Assembly (NCBI GenBank): GCA_018263295.1
Contig: JADFCZ010000034.1
Span: 1 to 50,623, forward strand
DNA length: 50,623 nt
Source of the DNA: Conexibacter sp.
GTDB taxonomy: Bacteria > Actinomycetota > Thermoleophilia > Solirubrobacterales > 70-9
Direction: 5' to 3'
This document shows, piece after piece, positions 1 to 7,255 of the stretch (position 1 is the stretch's first letter; the number at the start of each line of letters is the position of its first letter). A model generated the notes under the pieces. It was not told the DNA's origin and searched no databases. It worked only from the letters and a program-made list of their open reading frames with translations. Made by a program: the position numbers and the translations under genes.

Positions 1-1047
1 GATCCGCGGCGCGCCGCTGCCGCCGAGAAGGGGTCTCGCCTCAGCGCCGCCGAGCACGATCGGAGCGTAGAAGAGGCGCAGCTCGTCGAGCTCGCCGGCG
101 TCGGCAAAGGCTCCGGCAAGCGTCGGGCCGCCCTCGAGCAGGATGCTGGTGACGCCGCGGCGACCGAGCTCGGCGAGCGCGGCGCCCACCCGGTCGGCGC
201 CGTCGCCCGGGCAGACGATCACCTCGACGCCGGCGTCGGTGAGCGCCGCCGCGTCCCCGGGATCGGCCCCGGCCCCGGCGATGACCGTGACCGGCGCCTC
301 GGCGACGCTCCTGACGAGCTTCGAGTCGAGCGGCAGTCGGCACGAGGAGTCGAAGACGACGCGCCGAGGCTGGCGCTCGGCGCCGACGTCACGCGCGGTC
401 AGCAGCGCGTCGTCGGCGAGCGCGGTGCCGATGCCGACGGCGACGGCGTCGGCCTCGGCCCGCCAGCGATGGACGAGCCGGCGGGACGATTCGCCGGAGA
501 TCCACTTCGAGTCACCCGCGCCGGTGGCGGTGCGGCCGTCGAGCGTCAGGGCCGACTTGAGGACGACGTGCGGTCGCTCCGTCCGGGCGTGCTTGCGGAA
601 TGGCTGGTTGAGGAGCCGCGCTGCGGTCGCGTCGGCGCCCTCGGCCCACTCGACCTCGACGCCGCCGTCACGGAGGATGCCGGGGCCGCGGCCGCTCGCC
701 TTGGCGCTCGGGTCGTCGGAGGCGATGACGACGCGACCGAGCCCGGCCGCGAGGACGGCGTCGGTGCAGGGCGGCTGGCGCCCGTGGTGGGCGCAGGGCT
801 CGAGCGTGACGTAGATCGTCGCTCCGGCCGTGTTCTCGCCGGCAGCCCGGGCCGCCTCGATCGCGGCGACCTCCGCGTGCGGGCCCCCGAGGTAGCCGTG
901 ATGGCCCTCGCCGATCGTCCGCCCTGCGGGGTCGACGATCACGGCGCCCACCAACGGGTTCGGGCTGACCCGGCCGCGGCCCGACTCCGCCAGCTCCAGC
1001 GCGCGCCGCATCGGCTGTTGATGCTCGGTGGAGACGGTTGAGTCCAT
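1..1047 (-). CDS. ribD: Bifunctional riboflavin biosynthesis deaminase/reductase RibD (3' end cut by window)
   Basis: RibD deaminates diaminohydroxyphosphoribosylaminopyrimidine and then reduces the ribosyl side chain, two early steps of riboflavin synthesis. I translated the leftward frame. The N-terminal deaminase domain shows the zinc ligands HAE (about residues 57-59) and PCAHHGRQPPC (84-94). A C-terminal RibD reductase-like domain follows, with a TLDGR motif after the linker. About 349 codons are present, so only the last few residues of a roughly 360-residue family member run off the left edge. The ATG is preceded by GGAGG with 9-base spacing. The downstream neighbours (usually ribE/ribBA) are outside the window. 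Its promoter region is shared with the divergent antiporter gene and contains an imperfect palindrome. Confidence 0.93.
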   Translation of the reverse strand, partial: MDSTVSTEHQQPMRRALELAESGRGRVSPNPLVGAVIVDPAGRTIGEGHHGYLGGPHAEVAAIEAARAAGENTAGATIYVTLEPCAHHGRQPPCTDAVLAAGLGRVVIASDDPSAKASGRGPGILRDGGVEVEWAEGADATAARLLNQPFRKHARTERPHVVLKSALTLDGRTATGAGDSKWISGESSRRLVHRWRAEADAVAVGIGTALADDALLTARDVGAERQPRRVVFDSSCRLPLDSKLVRSVAEAPVTVIAGAGADPGDAAALTDAGVEVIVCPGDGADRVGAALAELGRRGVTSILLEGGPTLAGAFADAGELDELRLFYAPIVLGGAEARPLLGGSGAPRI

Positions 1048-1080
1048 CGTTCGAGGGCCTCCGGGCGCCGTTGGCGCTCG

Positions 1081-1100
1081 TTGATTGACAAGTCAGTCAA
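1081..1100. promoter_or_regulatory. Imperfect palindrome between ribD and the antiporter gene, candidate operator
   Basis: The arms TTGATTGAC and GTCAGTCAA match at 8 of 9 positions around a 2-base centre. It sits in the 180-base gap between two divergent genes. Size and symmetry resemble operators of TetR-family dimers, but no such regulator is nearby. The right-hand TTGACA (1085-1090) could also serve as a rightward -35 element. Confidence 0.4.
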
Positions 1101-1227
1101 CCGTGATGGTAGCGCTCGCACCCACGTACGAAAAGGGTTGCGGCAAAGGGTCGCGGGCCGGAATCCGCGGACGAGGCAACTATCCTGCCCTCCCGCCGCC
1201 CCCGAACGCCAGGAGCAGGAGCGACCC

Positions 1228-3027
1228 TTGTCCGACGCAGAGCTGATCCTGATCGGCGGCCTCCTGCTCGGCGCCGGAATCGCCGCGGCGATGGTCGCGG
1301 ACCGGGTACGCGTGCCGGGACTGGTCCTGTTCCTGGGCCTCGGGATGCTCGTCGGCAGCGAGGGGGTCGGCGGCGTCGCCTTCGACGACGTCGAGCTGAC
1401 GCGGACGCTCGGCACCGTCGGACTCGTCCTGATCCTCTTCGAGGGCGGGCTGACCGCGGGCTGGCAGGAGATCCGGCCGGTGCTGCGGACGGCGATCTCG
1501 CTGGCGGTGGTCGGCACGATCGTCACCGCCGTGATCGCCGGGCTGGCGGCGGCGTGGCTGCTCGACCTCGGCACGCTCGAGGCGCTGATCGTCGGCTCCG
1601 CCGTCGCGGCCACCGACTCGGCCGCGATCTTCGCCGTCCTCCGCGAGTCGAAGCTGAAGCGCCGGCTCGCCCGGGCGCTCGAGGGCGAGTCTGGCTTGAA
1701 CGACCCGGTCGCCGTCCTGCTCGTGACCGGGTTGATCGCCTGGATCGACGAGCCCGGCTACGGCCTCACGGACATGGTCGTCGAGTTCTCCGGCGACCTG
1801 GTCGTCGGCGCGGTCGTCGGCGGCCTCGTCGGCTGGGGCGCGCGCTGGGCATTCATCAGGCTCGACTACCCGACGCCCGGCCTCTACCCCGTCGCCTCGA
1901 TGGCGGCCGCCGCCCTCGCCTTCGGCCTCGCCGACGTCAGCCAGGGCTCGGGATTCCTCGCCGTCTACCTGACCGGCCTCGCGCTCGGCACCGGGATCGT
2001 CCCGGCGCGGCGCACGGTCACCGCGTTCCACCAGGGCCTGAGCTGGGTCGCGCAGATCTCGCTCTTCTTCATGCTCGGGCTGCTCGTCTTCCCGAGCGGG
2101 CTCGTCGACGTCGCCTGGGAGGGCACGGCACTCGCCCTGATCCTGATCTTCGTCGCCCGCCCGATCGCGACCCTGCTGGCGAGCCAGGTCGAGTCGTTCC
2201 GGTTCCGCGAACGGGTGATGCTGAGCTGGGCCGGCCTCCGCGGCGCCGTTCCGATCTGGCTCGCGACGCTGCCGGTGATCGCGGGGGTCGAGGGGAGCGC
2301 TCAGCTCTTCAACGTCGTCTTCTTCGTCGTCGTGATCTCGACCCTGCTCCAGGGCTTCACGTTCGAGCCCCTTGCCCGCCGGCTCGGGCTGACGACCGGC
2401 GAGGCCGCCCTCCCCCGCCCCGTCGTCGAGACGGGGATGATCCAGGAGCTCGGCGGCGACGTCCTCGCGTTCCGCGTCGAGCCGCAGGACGCGGCGGTCG
2501 GCCGCATGATCAAGGAGCTCGGGCTGCCGCGGGAGGCGCTGATCAACCTGATCGTCCGCGACGAGCAGGCGCTCCTGCCGCGCGGCTCGACCGTCGTCGA
2601 GGCCGGCGACGAGCTCCATCTCCTCGTCCGGCGCGAGACCCGCAACGAGATCACCCGGTTGATCAGGACCTGGCGCGAGGGTCCGGTCGAGGGACCGCCG
2701 ACGCTGCCGATCGGAATCCGCGGCTCGCCCGCGATCTTCTCGGTCCGCCCGACCCGTCCCGCCGACGGCGACACCGGCGATCCGAGGGCCGTGGACGGGG
2801 TCGAGGTCGCGGTCACGCTCCGCACCCGATCCGACGTGCCCGCCGCCATCGTCGCCCTCGTCGACGGCCGCTTCGCCGTCACCGGACCGAAGCTGATCGC
2901 GGTCGGCGGCCGGCGCAACATGACCCGATGGTGCGCCGAGCGCGCCGAGCGCGCCGAGACCTCACCTCAGGACCGCGCCTGGCTGCAGGAGGCGATCGGC
3001 GTCATCGACGCCCCGGCGCTGCGGTAG
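1228..3027 (+). CDS. Potassium/proton antiporter, CPA1 family with TrkA-C domain
   Basis: This is an integral membrane cation/proton exchanger of the NhaP2/CvrA type, likely extruding K+ (or Na+) in exchange for protons. About 12 hydrophobic segments cover residues 1-390. The ion-site motif ESGLNDPVAV lies near residue 154, and an RxxxTD-like region (AATDSAA) precedes it. A TrkA-C ligand-binding domain follows at about 409-471, then a C-terminal cytosolic tail. I chose the TTG at 1228 because the membrane part begins immediately after it and GGAG precedes it by 6 bases; upstream codons are basic and non-conserved. A possible -10 TATCCT lies at 1181-1186. Length (599 residues) is normal for the TrkA-C subgroup. 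It is divergent from ribD and convergent with rpe. The ion specificity is inference. Confidence 0.88.
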   Translation: MSDAELILIGGLLLGAGIAAAMVADRVRVPGLVLFLGLGMLVGSEGVGGVAFDDVELTRTLGTVGLVLILFEGGLTAGWQEIRPVLRTAISLAVVGTIVTAVIAGLAAAWLLDLGTLEALIVGSAVAATDSAAIFAVLRESKLKRRLARALEGESGLNDPVAVLLVTGLIAWIDEPGYGLTDMVVEFSGDLVVGAVVGGLVGWGARWAFIRLDYPTPGLYPVASMAAAALAFGLADVSQGSGFLAVYLTGLALGTGIVPARRTVTAFHQGLSWVAQISLFFMLGLLVFPSGLVDVAWEGTALALILIFVARPIATLLASQVESFRFRERVMLSWAGLRGAVPIWLATLPVIAGVEGSAQLFNVVFFVVVISTLLQGFTFEPLARRLGLTTGEAALPRPVVETGMIQELGGDVLAFRVEPQDAAVGRMIKELGLPREALINLIVRDEQALLPRGSTVVEAGDELHLLVRRETRNEITRLIRTWREGPVEGPPTLPIGIRGSPAIFSVRPTRPADGDTGDPRAVDGVEVAVTLRTRSDVPAAIVALVDGRFAVTGPKLIAVGGRRNMTRWCAERAERAETSPQDRAWLQEAIGVIDAPALR

Positions 3028-3152
3028 GCGGGGCGTTGACTCCGGGGGGTGCGGGGGCGGGTCATCGTTGCCAGTCCGACCGGACGGAGGGAAGGGCTGG
3101 GAAGGGCGGGTGGGTGGCCCCGGGGTCACCTGCTCACTCACCTGCAAGTTTG

Positions 3153-3167
3153 GTCCCTCTGAGGGAC
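3153..3167 (+). terminator. Hairpin followed by a short T tract, candidate terminator of the antiporter gene
   Basis: The perfect 7-base stem GTCCCTC/GAGGGAC has a single-base loop and is followed on the + strand by GTTTTG. It lies about 125 bases after the antiporter stop codon. Confidence 0.4.
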
Positions 3168-3213
3168 GTTTTGTGCAGTTCGTCTGCGAAGTGGATCCGG
3201 GAACGCGAGTGAA

Positions 3214-3250
3214 TGGCGATTTCGGTCCCTCCCAGGGACCCGATTCGCCA
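3214..3250. terminator. Long hairpin containing a second GGTCCCT/AGGGACC core
   Basis: The outer stem is TGGCGA/TCGCCA and the inner stem is TCGGTCCCT/AGGGACCCGA, around a CCC loop with minor mismatches. It lies about 120 bases downstream of the rpe stop codon on the minus strand and probably acts as a bidirectional terminator. The inner core repeats that of the hairpin at 3153-3167. Confidence 0.4.
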
Positions 3251-3367
3251 TTGAGCACCCGGCCGACGCTGCGTGGAGCCGCAGCCGGACGCGGACCGAC
3301 CGTTCACTTCACCCCTTCCCAGCCGAACCCGTTCCCGCGCGGGACGTCCGCGCCCTCGGACCTGGCC

Positions 3368-4051
3368 CTACTCGGCGCCGACGGCCGCCGCGATCTCGGC
3401 GTAGGCGGCCGCGGGGTCCGGCTTGCCGAAGATCGCCGAGCCGGCGACGAACCAGTCGGTGCCGGCGCCGGCAGCGTCGGGCCCCGTGCCGGGGTCGATG
3501 CCGCCGTCGACCTCGACGACGGCGGCGGGCGCGAGATCGCGGAGCGCCTGGAGCTTGGCGAGTGAGCCGGGGATGAACGCCTGGCCGCCCCAGCCCGGGT
3601 TGACGCTCATGCAGAGGAGCAGCTCGCAGTCGGCGGCGATCGCGTCGAGCGCGGCGACTGGTGTGCCCGGGTTGACCGCGACGCCGGCATTGCAGCCGGC
3701 CTCGTGGATGGCGTGGACGACGCGGTTCAGGTGCGGGGTGGCCTCGGCGTGGACGGTGATCGAGTCGGCGCCGGCCCGGGCGAACTCGGCGACCTGGGCC
3801 TCGGGGCGCTCGATCATCAGGTGGCAGTCGACGATGCCGCCCGCCTCGTGGATGCGGTCGGCGATCGCGCCGGCGATGATCGGACCGATCGTGATCGGCG
3901 GGACGAAGTCGCCGTCCATGACGTCGACGTGGATCACCCGGGCGCCGGCGGCGAGCACCTCGTCGACCTGCTCGCCGAGGCGGGCGAAGTCGGCGGAGAG
4001 GATCGAAGGCGCGACCCGGCGGCCGGCGGGCATCTCCGGTCGTGCGGACAT
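3368..4051 (-). CDS. rpe: Ribulose-phosphate 3-epimerase
   Basis: Rpe interconverts ribulose 5-phosphate and xylulose 5-phosphate in the pentose phosphate pathway. The TIM-barrel motifs are clear: APSILSADF at the N-terminus, the metal and catalytic residues of HVDVMDGDFVPP (about 41-52), HLMIERP, NPGWGGQAF and the second catalytic Asp in VEVDGGI. The length of 227 residues is typical. The start is set at MSARPEM because the ATG overlaps the stop codon of the upstream zinc ribbon gene (TGATG), which implies translational coupling. Longer in-frame extensions upstream would run through that gene. It ends a leftward run that starts at rsmB or at the zinc ribbon promoter. Confidence 0.95.
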   Translation of the reverse strand: MSARPEMPAGRRVAPSILSADFARLGEQVDEVLAAGARVIHVDVMDGDFVPPITIGPIIAGAIADRIHEAGGIVDCHLMIERPEAQVAEFARAGADSITVHAEATPHLNRVVHAIHEAGCNAGVAVNPGTPVAALDAIAADCELLLCMSVNPGWGGQAFIPGSLAKLQALRDLAPAAVVEVDGGIDPGTGPDAAGAGTDWFVAGSAIFGKPDPAAAYAEIAAAVGAE

Positions 4052-4293
4052 CAGAGCACCCGCAGCATCGAGGTGCCGCACTCCTGGCACCGCAGGTCCT
4101 GGTCGACGCTCATCCGGACGATCGTCTGGTGGGTGCCGCAGCCGGGGCACTGGGAGACGAGCTCGTAGCGCTGCAGGCAGTTGACGCAGCGGAACCGTCC
4201 CGGCAGCTGGGTCGGTCGCAGCCAGGGCTCGCCGCAGCCCGGGCAGGACGGCCGCGAGAAGGTCGTGGAGCTCGGTTCGGCCGATGAGCTCAT
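4051..4293 (-). CDS. Small double zinc ribbon protein
   Basis: An 80-residue protein with four CxxC knuckles (CPGC, CVNC, CPGC, CQEC), i.e. two zinc ribbons back to back, after a short Ser-rich N-terminus. Paired knuckles like these usually bind two Zn2+ and occur in nucleic-acid or protein-binding adaptors. I do not recognise a specific family and assign no function. The start ATG at 4293 has TACGAT six bases upstream and no ribosome binding site, so the message is probably leaderless. The stop codon overlaps the rpe start by one base, so the pair is probably co-translated. Confidence 0.8.
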   Translation of the reverse strand: MSSSAEPSSTTFSRPSCPGCGEPWLRPTQLPGRFRCVNCLQRYELVSQCPGCGTHQTIVRMSVDQDLRCQECGTSMLRVL

Positions 4294-4299
4294 GGCGCG

Positions 4300-4305
4300 A
4301 TCGTA
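4300..4305 (-). promoter_or_regulatory. -10-like element, leaderless promoter for the zinc ribbon gene and rpe
   Basis: TACGAT on the minus strand lies 6 bases before the ATG at 4293. It matches the TAnnnT pattern seen before many other operon heads in this window. Confidence 0.5.
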
Positions 4306-4342
4306 GTGGTCGCGGTGGCGGGTACCCGCGGGGGCGCGGAGC

Positions 4343-5689
4343 TCATGGCTCGAGCGCAGCGACGAAGAACCCGTCGGTGCCGTCGCGATCGTTGCGGGTC
4401 TGGAGGAACCGCGAGTCGCCGGCCGCCGACAGGGGGGCCAGCCGCGGCTCGGCTCCGAGATCACGGACCCCGGCGCCGGCCGTCGCCGCCACCGCCTCGT
4501 TCTCGCGCCGCGAGATCGTGCATGTCGAGTAGACGATCCGCCCGCCGGGCCCAGCCGCCTCGATCGCGCGCTCGAGGATCCTCGCGGCCGTCGCCGCCAT
4601 CGACTCGACGTCGGCGGGACGGCGGCGCCAGCGCGCGTCGGGCCGCGACGCGAGCGTGCCCAGCCCCGAGCAGGGCGGGTCGACGAGAACCGCATCGAAC
4701 GGACCGGGCGGAGGCGGCGCGGTCGCGTCGCCCTCGATGACGGTCGCCGCCCCGGCCCCGAGCCGGCCGAGCATCTCCCGCAGCTCGGCAGCCCTCCCCG
4801 GGTCGTGCTCGACGGCGACGAGGCCGGCGCCCTCTCCTCCGAGCGCGGCGGCGATCTGCCCCGCCTTGATTCCCGGTCCGGCGCAGAGGTCGAGGACCCG
4901 CTCGCCGGGTTCCGGCGCGAGCACCTCGGCGACCAGCGCCGACGCCCGCGACTGCGGGACGACGAGCCCGGCGGAGATCAGCTCCTCCACCCTCCCCCGC
5001 TCGCCGCCCGTGACGACGATCGAGCCGGCGGGGGCGGGCGGGCGGGATGGATCGGCAGCCTCGGCCTCGACTCCGGCCGCGGCGAGCGCCTCCAGGGCCG
5101 CGTCGCGATCGCGGGCGAACCCGTTCGCCCGCAGCGCGAGCTCGGGCGGATCGTTGATCGCGGCGAGCATCGACCGCGCCCCCTCCGGCCCGAGCTCCTC
5201 CCACCAGAGCTCGGCCAGCCAGAGCGGGACCGAGTGCGCAACCGCGGCGGCCCCCGGGGCGGCGTCGCCGAGGCCGGCGAGGAGCTCATCCCGCTCGCGG
5301 ATCGCACGGCGGAGGACGGCGTTGACGAGGCCGGACCCGTGGCGGTGCCCGCCGCGGCCCTTCGCCAGCGCCACCGCCTGATCGACGGCCGCGTGATCGG
5401 CGGCACCCGTCGCGAACAGCAGCTCGAACAGGCCGAGACGGAGCGCCGCCAGCAGCGGCGCGTCGATCCGATCGACGGCGCGCCCCGCGAGCATCGTCAC
5501 GAAGTGATCGCTCGTGCCGCGCCGCTGGACGGCGCCGTAGGCGAGGGCCTGCGCCTGCGCGCGCTCGCGGCCCTCGAGCCCGAGCCGTCCGGCCGCCGCA
5601 CGAAGCGCGCGATCGGCCCACGCGTCCTCCTCGAACACCCGTCGCAGCGTCTCGAAGGCGGCCCGCCGGGCCGGCGTCGGCCGGCTCAC
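4343..5689 (-). CDS. rsmB: 16S rRNA (cytosine-967-C5)-methyltransferase RsmB
   Basis: RsmB methylates C967 of 16S rRNA using S-adenosylmethionine. The N-terminal NusB-like RNA-binding domain covers about residues 1-140. The methyltransferase domain follows, with the SAM motif DLCAGPGIKAGQ (the family usually has DxCAAPGGKT, so the loop is slightly divergent), the DPPCSGLGTL motif holding one conserved Cys, and STCT with the second. The length is 448 residues. The GTG start at 5689 overlaps the fmt stop codon by four bases (GTGA), placing it in the def-fmt-rsmB operon. A longer in-frame reading would lie inside fmt and is rejected. Confidence 0.93.
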   Translation of the reverse strand: MSRPTPARRAAFETLRRVFEEDAWADRALRAAAGRLGLEGRERAQAQALAYGAVQRRGTSDHFVTMLAGRAVDRIDAPLLAALRLGLFELLFATGAADHAAVDQAVALAKGRGGHRHGSGLVNAVLRRAIRERDELLAGLGDAAPGAAAVAHSVPLWLAELWWEELGPEGARSMLAAINDPPELALRANGFARDRDAALEALAAAGVEAEAADPSRPPAPAGSIVVTGGERGRVEELISAGLVVPQSRASALVAEVLAPEPGERVLDLCAGPGIKAGQIAAALGGEGAGLVAVEHDPGRAAELREMLGRLGAGAATVIEGDATAPPPPGPFDAVLVDPPCSGLGTLASRPDARWRRRPADVESMAATAARILERAIEAAGPGGRIVYSTCTISRRENEAVAATAGAGVRDLGAEPRLAPLSAAGDSRFLQTRNDRDGTDGFFVAALEP

Positions 5690-6606
5690 CGCGGCCGCGC
5701 GACCGGAGCGGGCAGCCCGCGACCGCGAAGGAAGTCGGCGGCCGGGATCCACCGCCCCCCGGGCGGCTGGACCGATCCGATCCGCAGGGCGCCCTCGCCG
5801 CAACCGAGGACGAGGCCGTCGTCGACCGCGGCGAACTCGCCCGCCGCCGGGCCGGCGCCGAGCGGCTCCGGGTCCCGAAGGCCGAGGCGGCTCTCGTCCC
5901 CGAGGACGACGAAGGCCCCGACGTGCGGCGTCAGGGCACGGATTCGCAGCGCCTCGTGCTCCGCTCCCGACCACGGGTCGACCCGGCGCTCGGCCGGTTC
6001 GATCTTCTCGGCGTAGGTGACGCCCTCCTCCGGCTGGTCGGAATAGTCGAGCGGTCCGTCCGCGCGGCGATCGAGAGCCTCGACCAGGAGCTCGCCTCCG
6101 GCCTCGGCCAGCCTGCCCGAGAGCGAGCCGTAGTCGTCGCGGGGGCCGATCGGCTCCTCGCGCCTGATCGCCACCGGGCCGGAGTCGAGACCGGCCTCGA
6201 GCCTCATCACGCAGACGCCGGTCGTCTCGTCCCCGGCCATGATCGCCCGCTCGATCGGCGCGGCACCGCGCCAGCGCGGCAGCAGCGACGGGTGGACGTT
6301 GAGCAGCTCGAGGCCCGAGAGCAGCGGCTCGCGCACGATCTGGCCGAACGCGCAGACGACGCCCGCCTCGGCACCCGCCCCGAGCAGCCGCTCGGTCACC
6401 GCCGGATCGTTGACGTCGGGCGCTTGGAGCAGGTCGAGGTCCAGTTCGGCGGCCATGGCTGCCACCGGCGGCGGCGACAGCTTCCGGCCGCGGCCCCGTC
6501 GCCGGTCCGGCGGCGCGACGACCAGGGCCGGCCGGTGGGGGCCGGCGGCGAGGCGCCGCAGGATCACGGCGGCGAACTCGGAGGTGCCGAGGTAGAGCGT
6601 CCTCAC
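5686..6606 (-). CDS. fmt: Methionyl-tRNA formyltransferase
   Basis: Fmt formylates initiator Met-tRNA using 10-formyltetrahydrofolate. The N-terminal Rossmann-type domain begins LYLGTSEFAA. The catalytic signature NVHPSLLPRWRGAAP holds the essential Asn and His, with the Asp in the following GLDSGP loop. A C-terminal OB-like tRNA-binding domain completes the 306 residues, a normal length. The GTG start overlaps the def stop by four bases (GTGA), and the fmt stop overlaps rsmB the same way. Fmt adds the formyl group that def, upstream in the same operon, later removes. Confidence 0.96.
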   Translation of the reverse strand: MRTLYLGTSEFAAVILRRLAAGPHRPALVVAPPDRRRGRGRKLSPPPVAAMAAELDLDLLQAPDVNDPAVTERLLGAGAEAGVVCAFGQIVREPLLSGLELLNVHPSLLPRWRGAAPIERAIMAGDETTGVCVMRLEAGLDSGPVAIRREEPIGPRDDYGSLSGRLAEAGGELLVEALDRRADGPLDYSDQPEEGVTYAEKIEPAERRVDPWSGAEHEALRIRALTPHVGAFVVLGDESRLGLRDPEPLGAGPAAGEFAAVDDGLVLGCGEGALRIGSVQPPGGRWIPAADFLRGRGLPAPVARPR

Positions 6607-7235
6607 CCGGAGCCGGGCTCGTCGCCGGGTTCCAGCATCGCGGGGTCGAAGTGCTCGCCGCTGCGAAGCGCCCGGAGGGCGCCGCGGCGCTGGTCGCGCT
6701 CGGTCCGGTCGAGGATCAGGATCCCGTCGAGGTGGTCGATCTCGTGCTGGAGCACCCGCGCCTCGAGCCCTGAGGCTTCGAGCAGGATCGGCGAGCCGCC
6801 GAGGTCGACGGCGCTGATCCGGGCGTGCAGCGGACGCTCGACGTCGACGAGGATGTTGGCGAGGCTCAGGCACCCCTCCTCCGCCGTCACGAGCTCCTCG
6901 GAGGTCCACTCGACGTCGGGGTTGACGATCGCGCGCGGCTCGGCGTCCGGGCCGGCCTGGAAGACGAGGATGCGGCGCATCAGGCCGAGCTGGGTGGCGG
7001 CCAGCCCGATTCCGAGCGCGCCCTGCATGAGCCCGATCATCCGCTCCGCCTCCTGCTCGAGGTCGGCGCCGAAGTCGGTGACCTCCGATGCCCGCGACTT
7101 GAGGACGGGGTCGCCGAACTGCCGCACCTCGCCGAGCGCGATGCGTCGGCGCTCGAGCGTCTCCTCGTCGAGCTCGCGAGCCTCGTCGTCCTCGTCGGCG
7201 CGCTCGCCCTCGGTCTCGGTGTCGGCCTCGGCCAT
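6603..7235 (-). CDS. def: Peptide deformylase with acidic N-terminal extension
   Basis: Def removes the formyl group from nascent proteins. All three metal-site motifs are present: GIGLAATQLG (GxGLAAxQ), EEGCLSL with the Cys ligand, and QHEIDHLDG with two His ligands and the catalytic Glu. At 210 residues it is longer than typical proteins of about 170-190. The extra is mostly the first 32 residues, rich in Glu and Asp, before the usual start of the fold at ALGEVRQFG. An in-frame internal start could remove this extension, but TAGAAT six bases before the ATG at 7235 supports this start as a leaderless message. First gene of def-fmt-rsmB; the gap after priA is 20 bases. Confidence 0.95.
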   Translation of the reverse strand: MAEADTETEGERADEDDEARELDEETLERRRIALGEVRQFGDPVLKSRASEVTDFGADLEQEAERMIGLMQGALGIGLAATQLGLMRRILVFQAGPDAEPRAIVNPDVEWTSEELVTAEEGCLSLANILVDVERPLHARISAVDLGGSPILLEASGLEARVLQHEIDHLDGILILDRTERDQRRGALRALRSGEHFDPAMLEPGDEPGSG

Positions 7236-7241
7236 GGGGCG

Positions 7242-7247
7242 ATTCTA
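7242..7247 (-). promoter_or_regulatory. -10-like element, leaderless promoter for def-fmt-rsmB
   Basis: TAGAAT on the minus strand ends 6 bases before the def ATG, and no Shine-Dalgarno sequence is present. It overlaps the short priA-def gap, so it would be an internal promoter. Confidence 0.55.
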
Positions 7248-7255
7248 GGTGGCGG

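Larger units (their letters stand above)
3028..3367. other. 340-base convergent intergenic region with paired hairpins
   Basis: This lies between the 3' ends of the antiporter and rpe. I found no convincing gene. It contains a G-rich stretch (about 3045-3120), a repeated CACCTGC motif near 3128-3145 and two copies of a GGTCCCTCnnAGGGAC hairpin core, listed separately. The likely role is termination on both strands. Confidence 0.5.

Noticed and set aside
1048-1080. Possible FMN riboswitch before ribD
   Set aside because: Too little space and none of the conserved FMN-aptamer segments are visible.
1101-1227. Possible c-di-AMP (ydaO-type) riboswitch before the potassium antiporter
   Set aside because: Some GGGTTGC-like words occur but not the ordered conserved segments of the aptamer.
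1180-2619. Long minus-strand frame opposite the antiporter
   Set aside because: Low-complexity Asp/Glu/Arg-rich translation with no recognisable motif, antisense to a clear membrane transporter.
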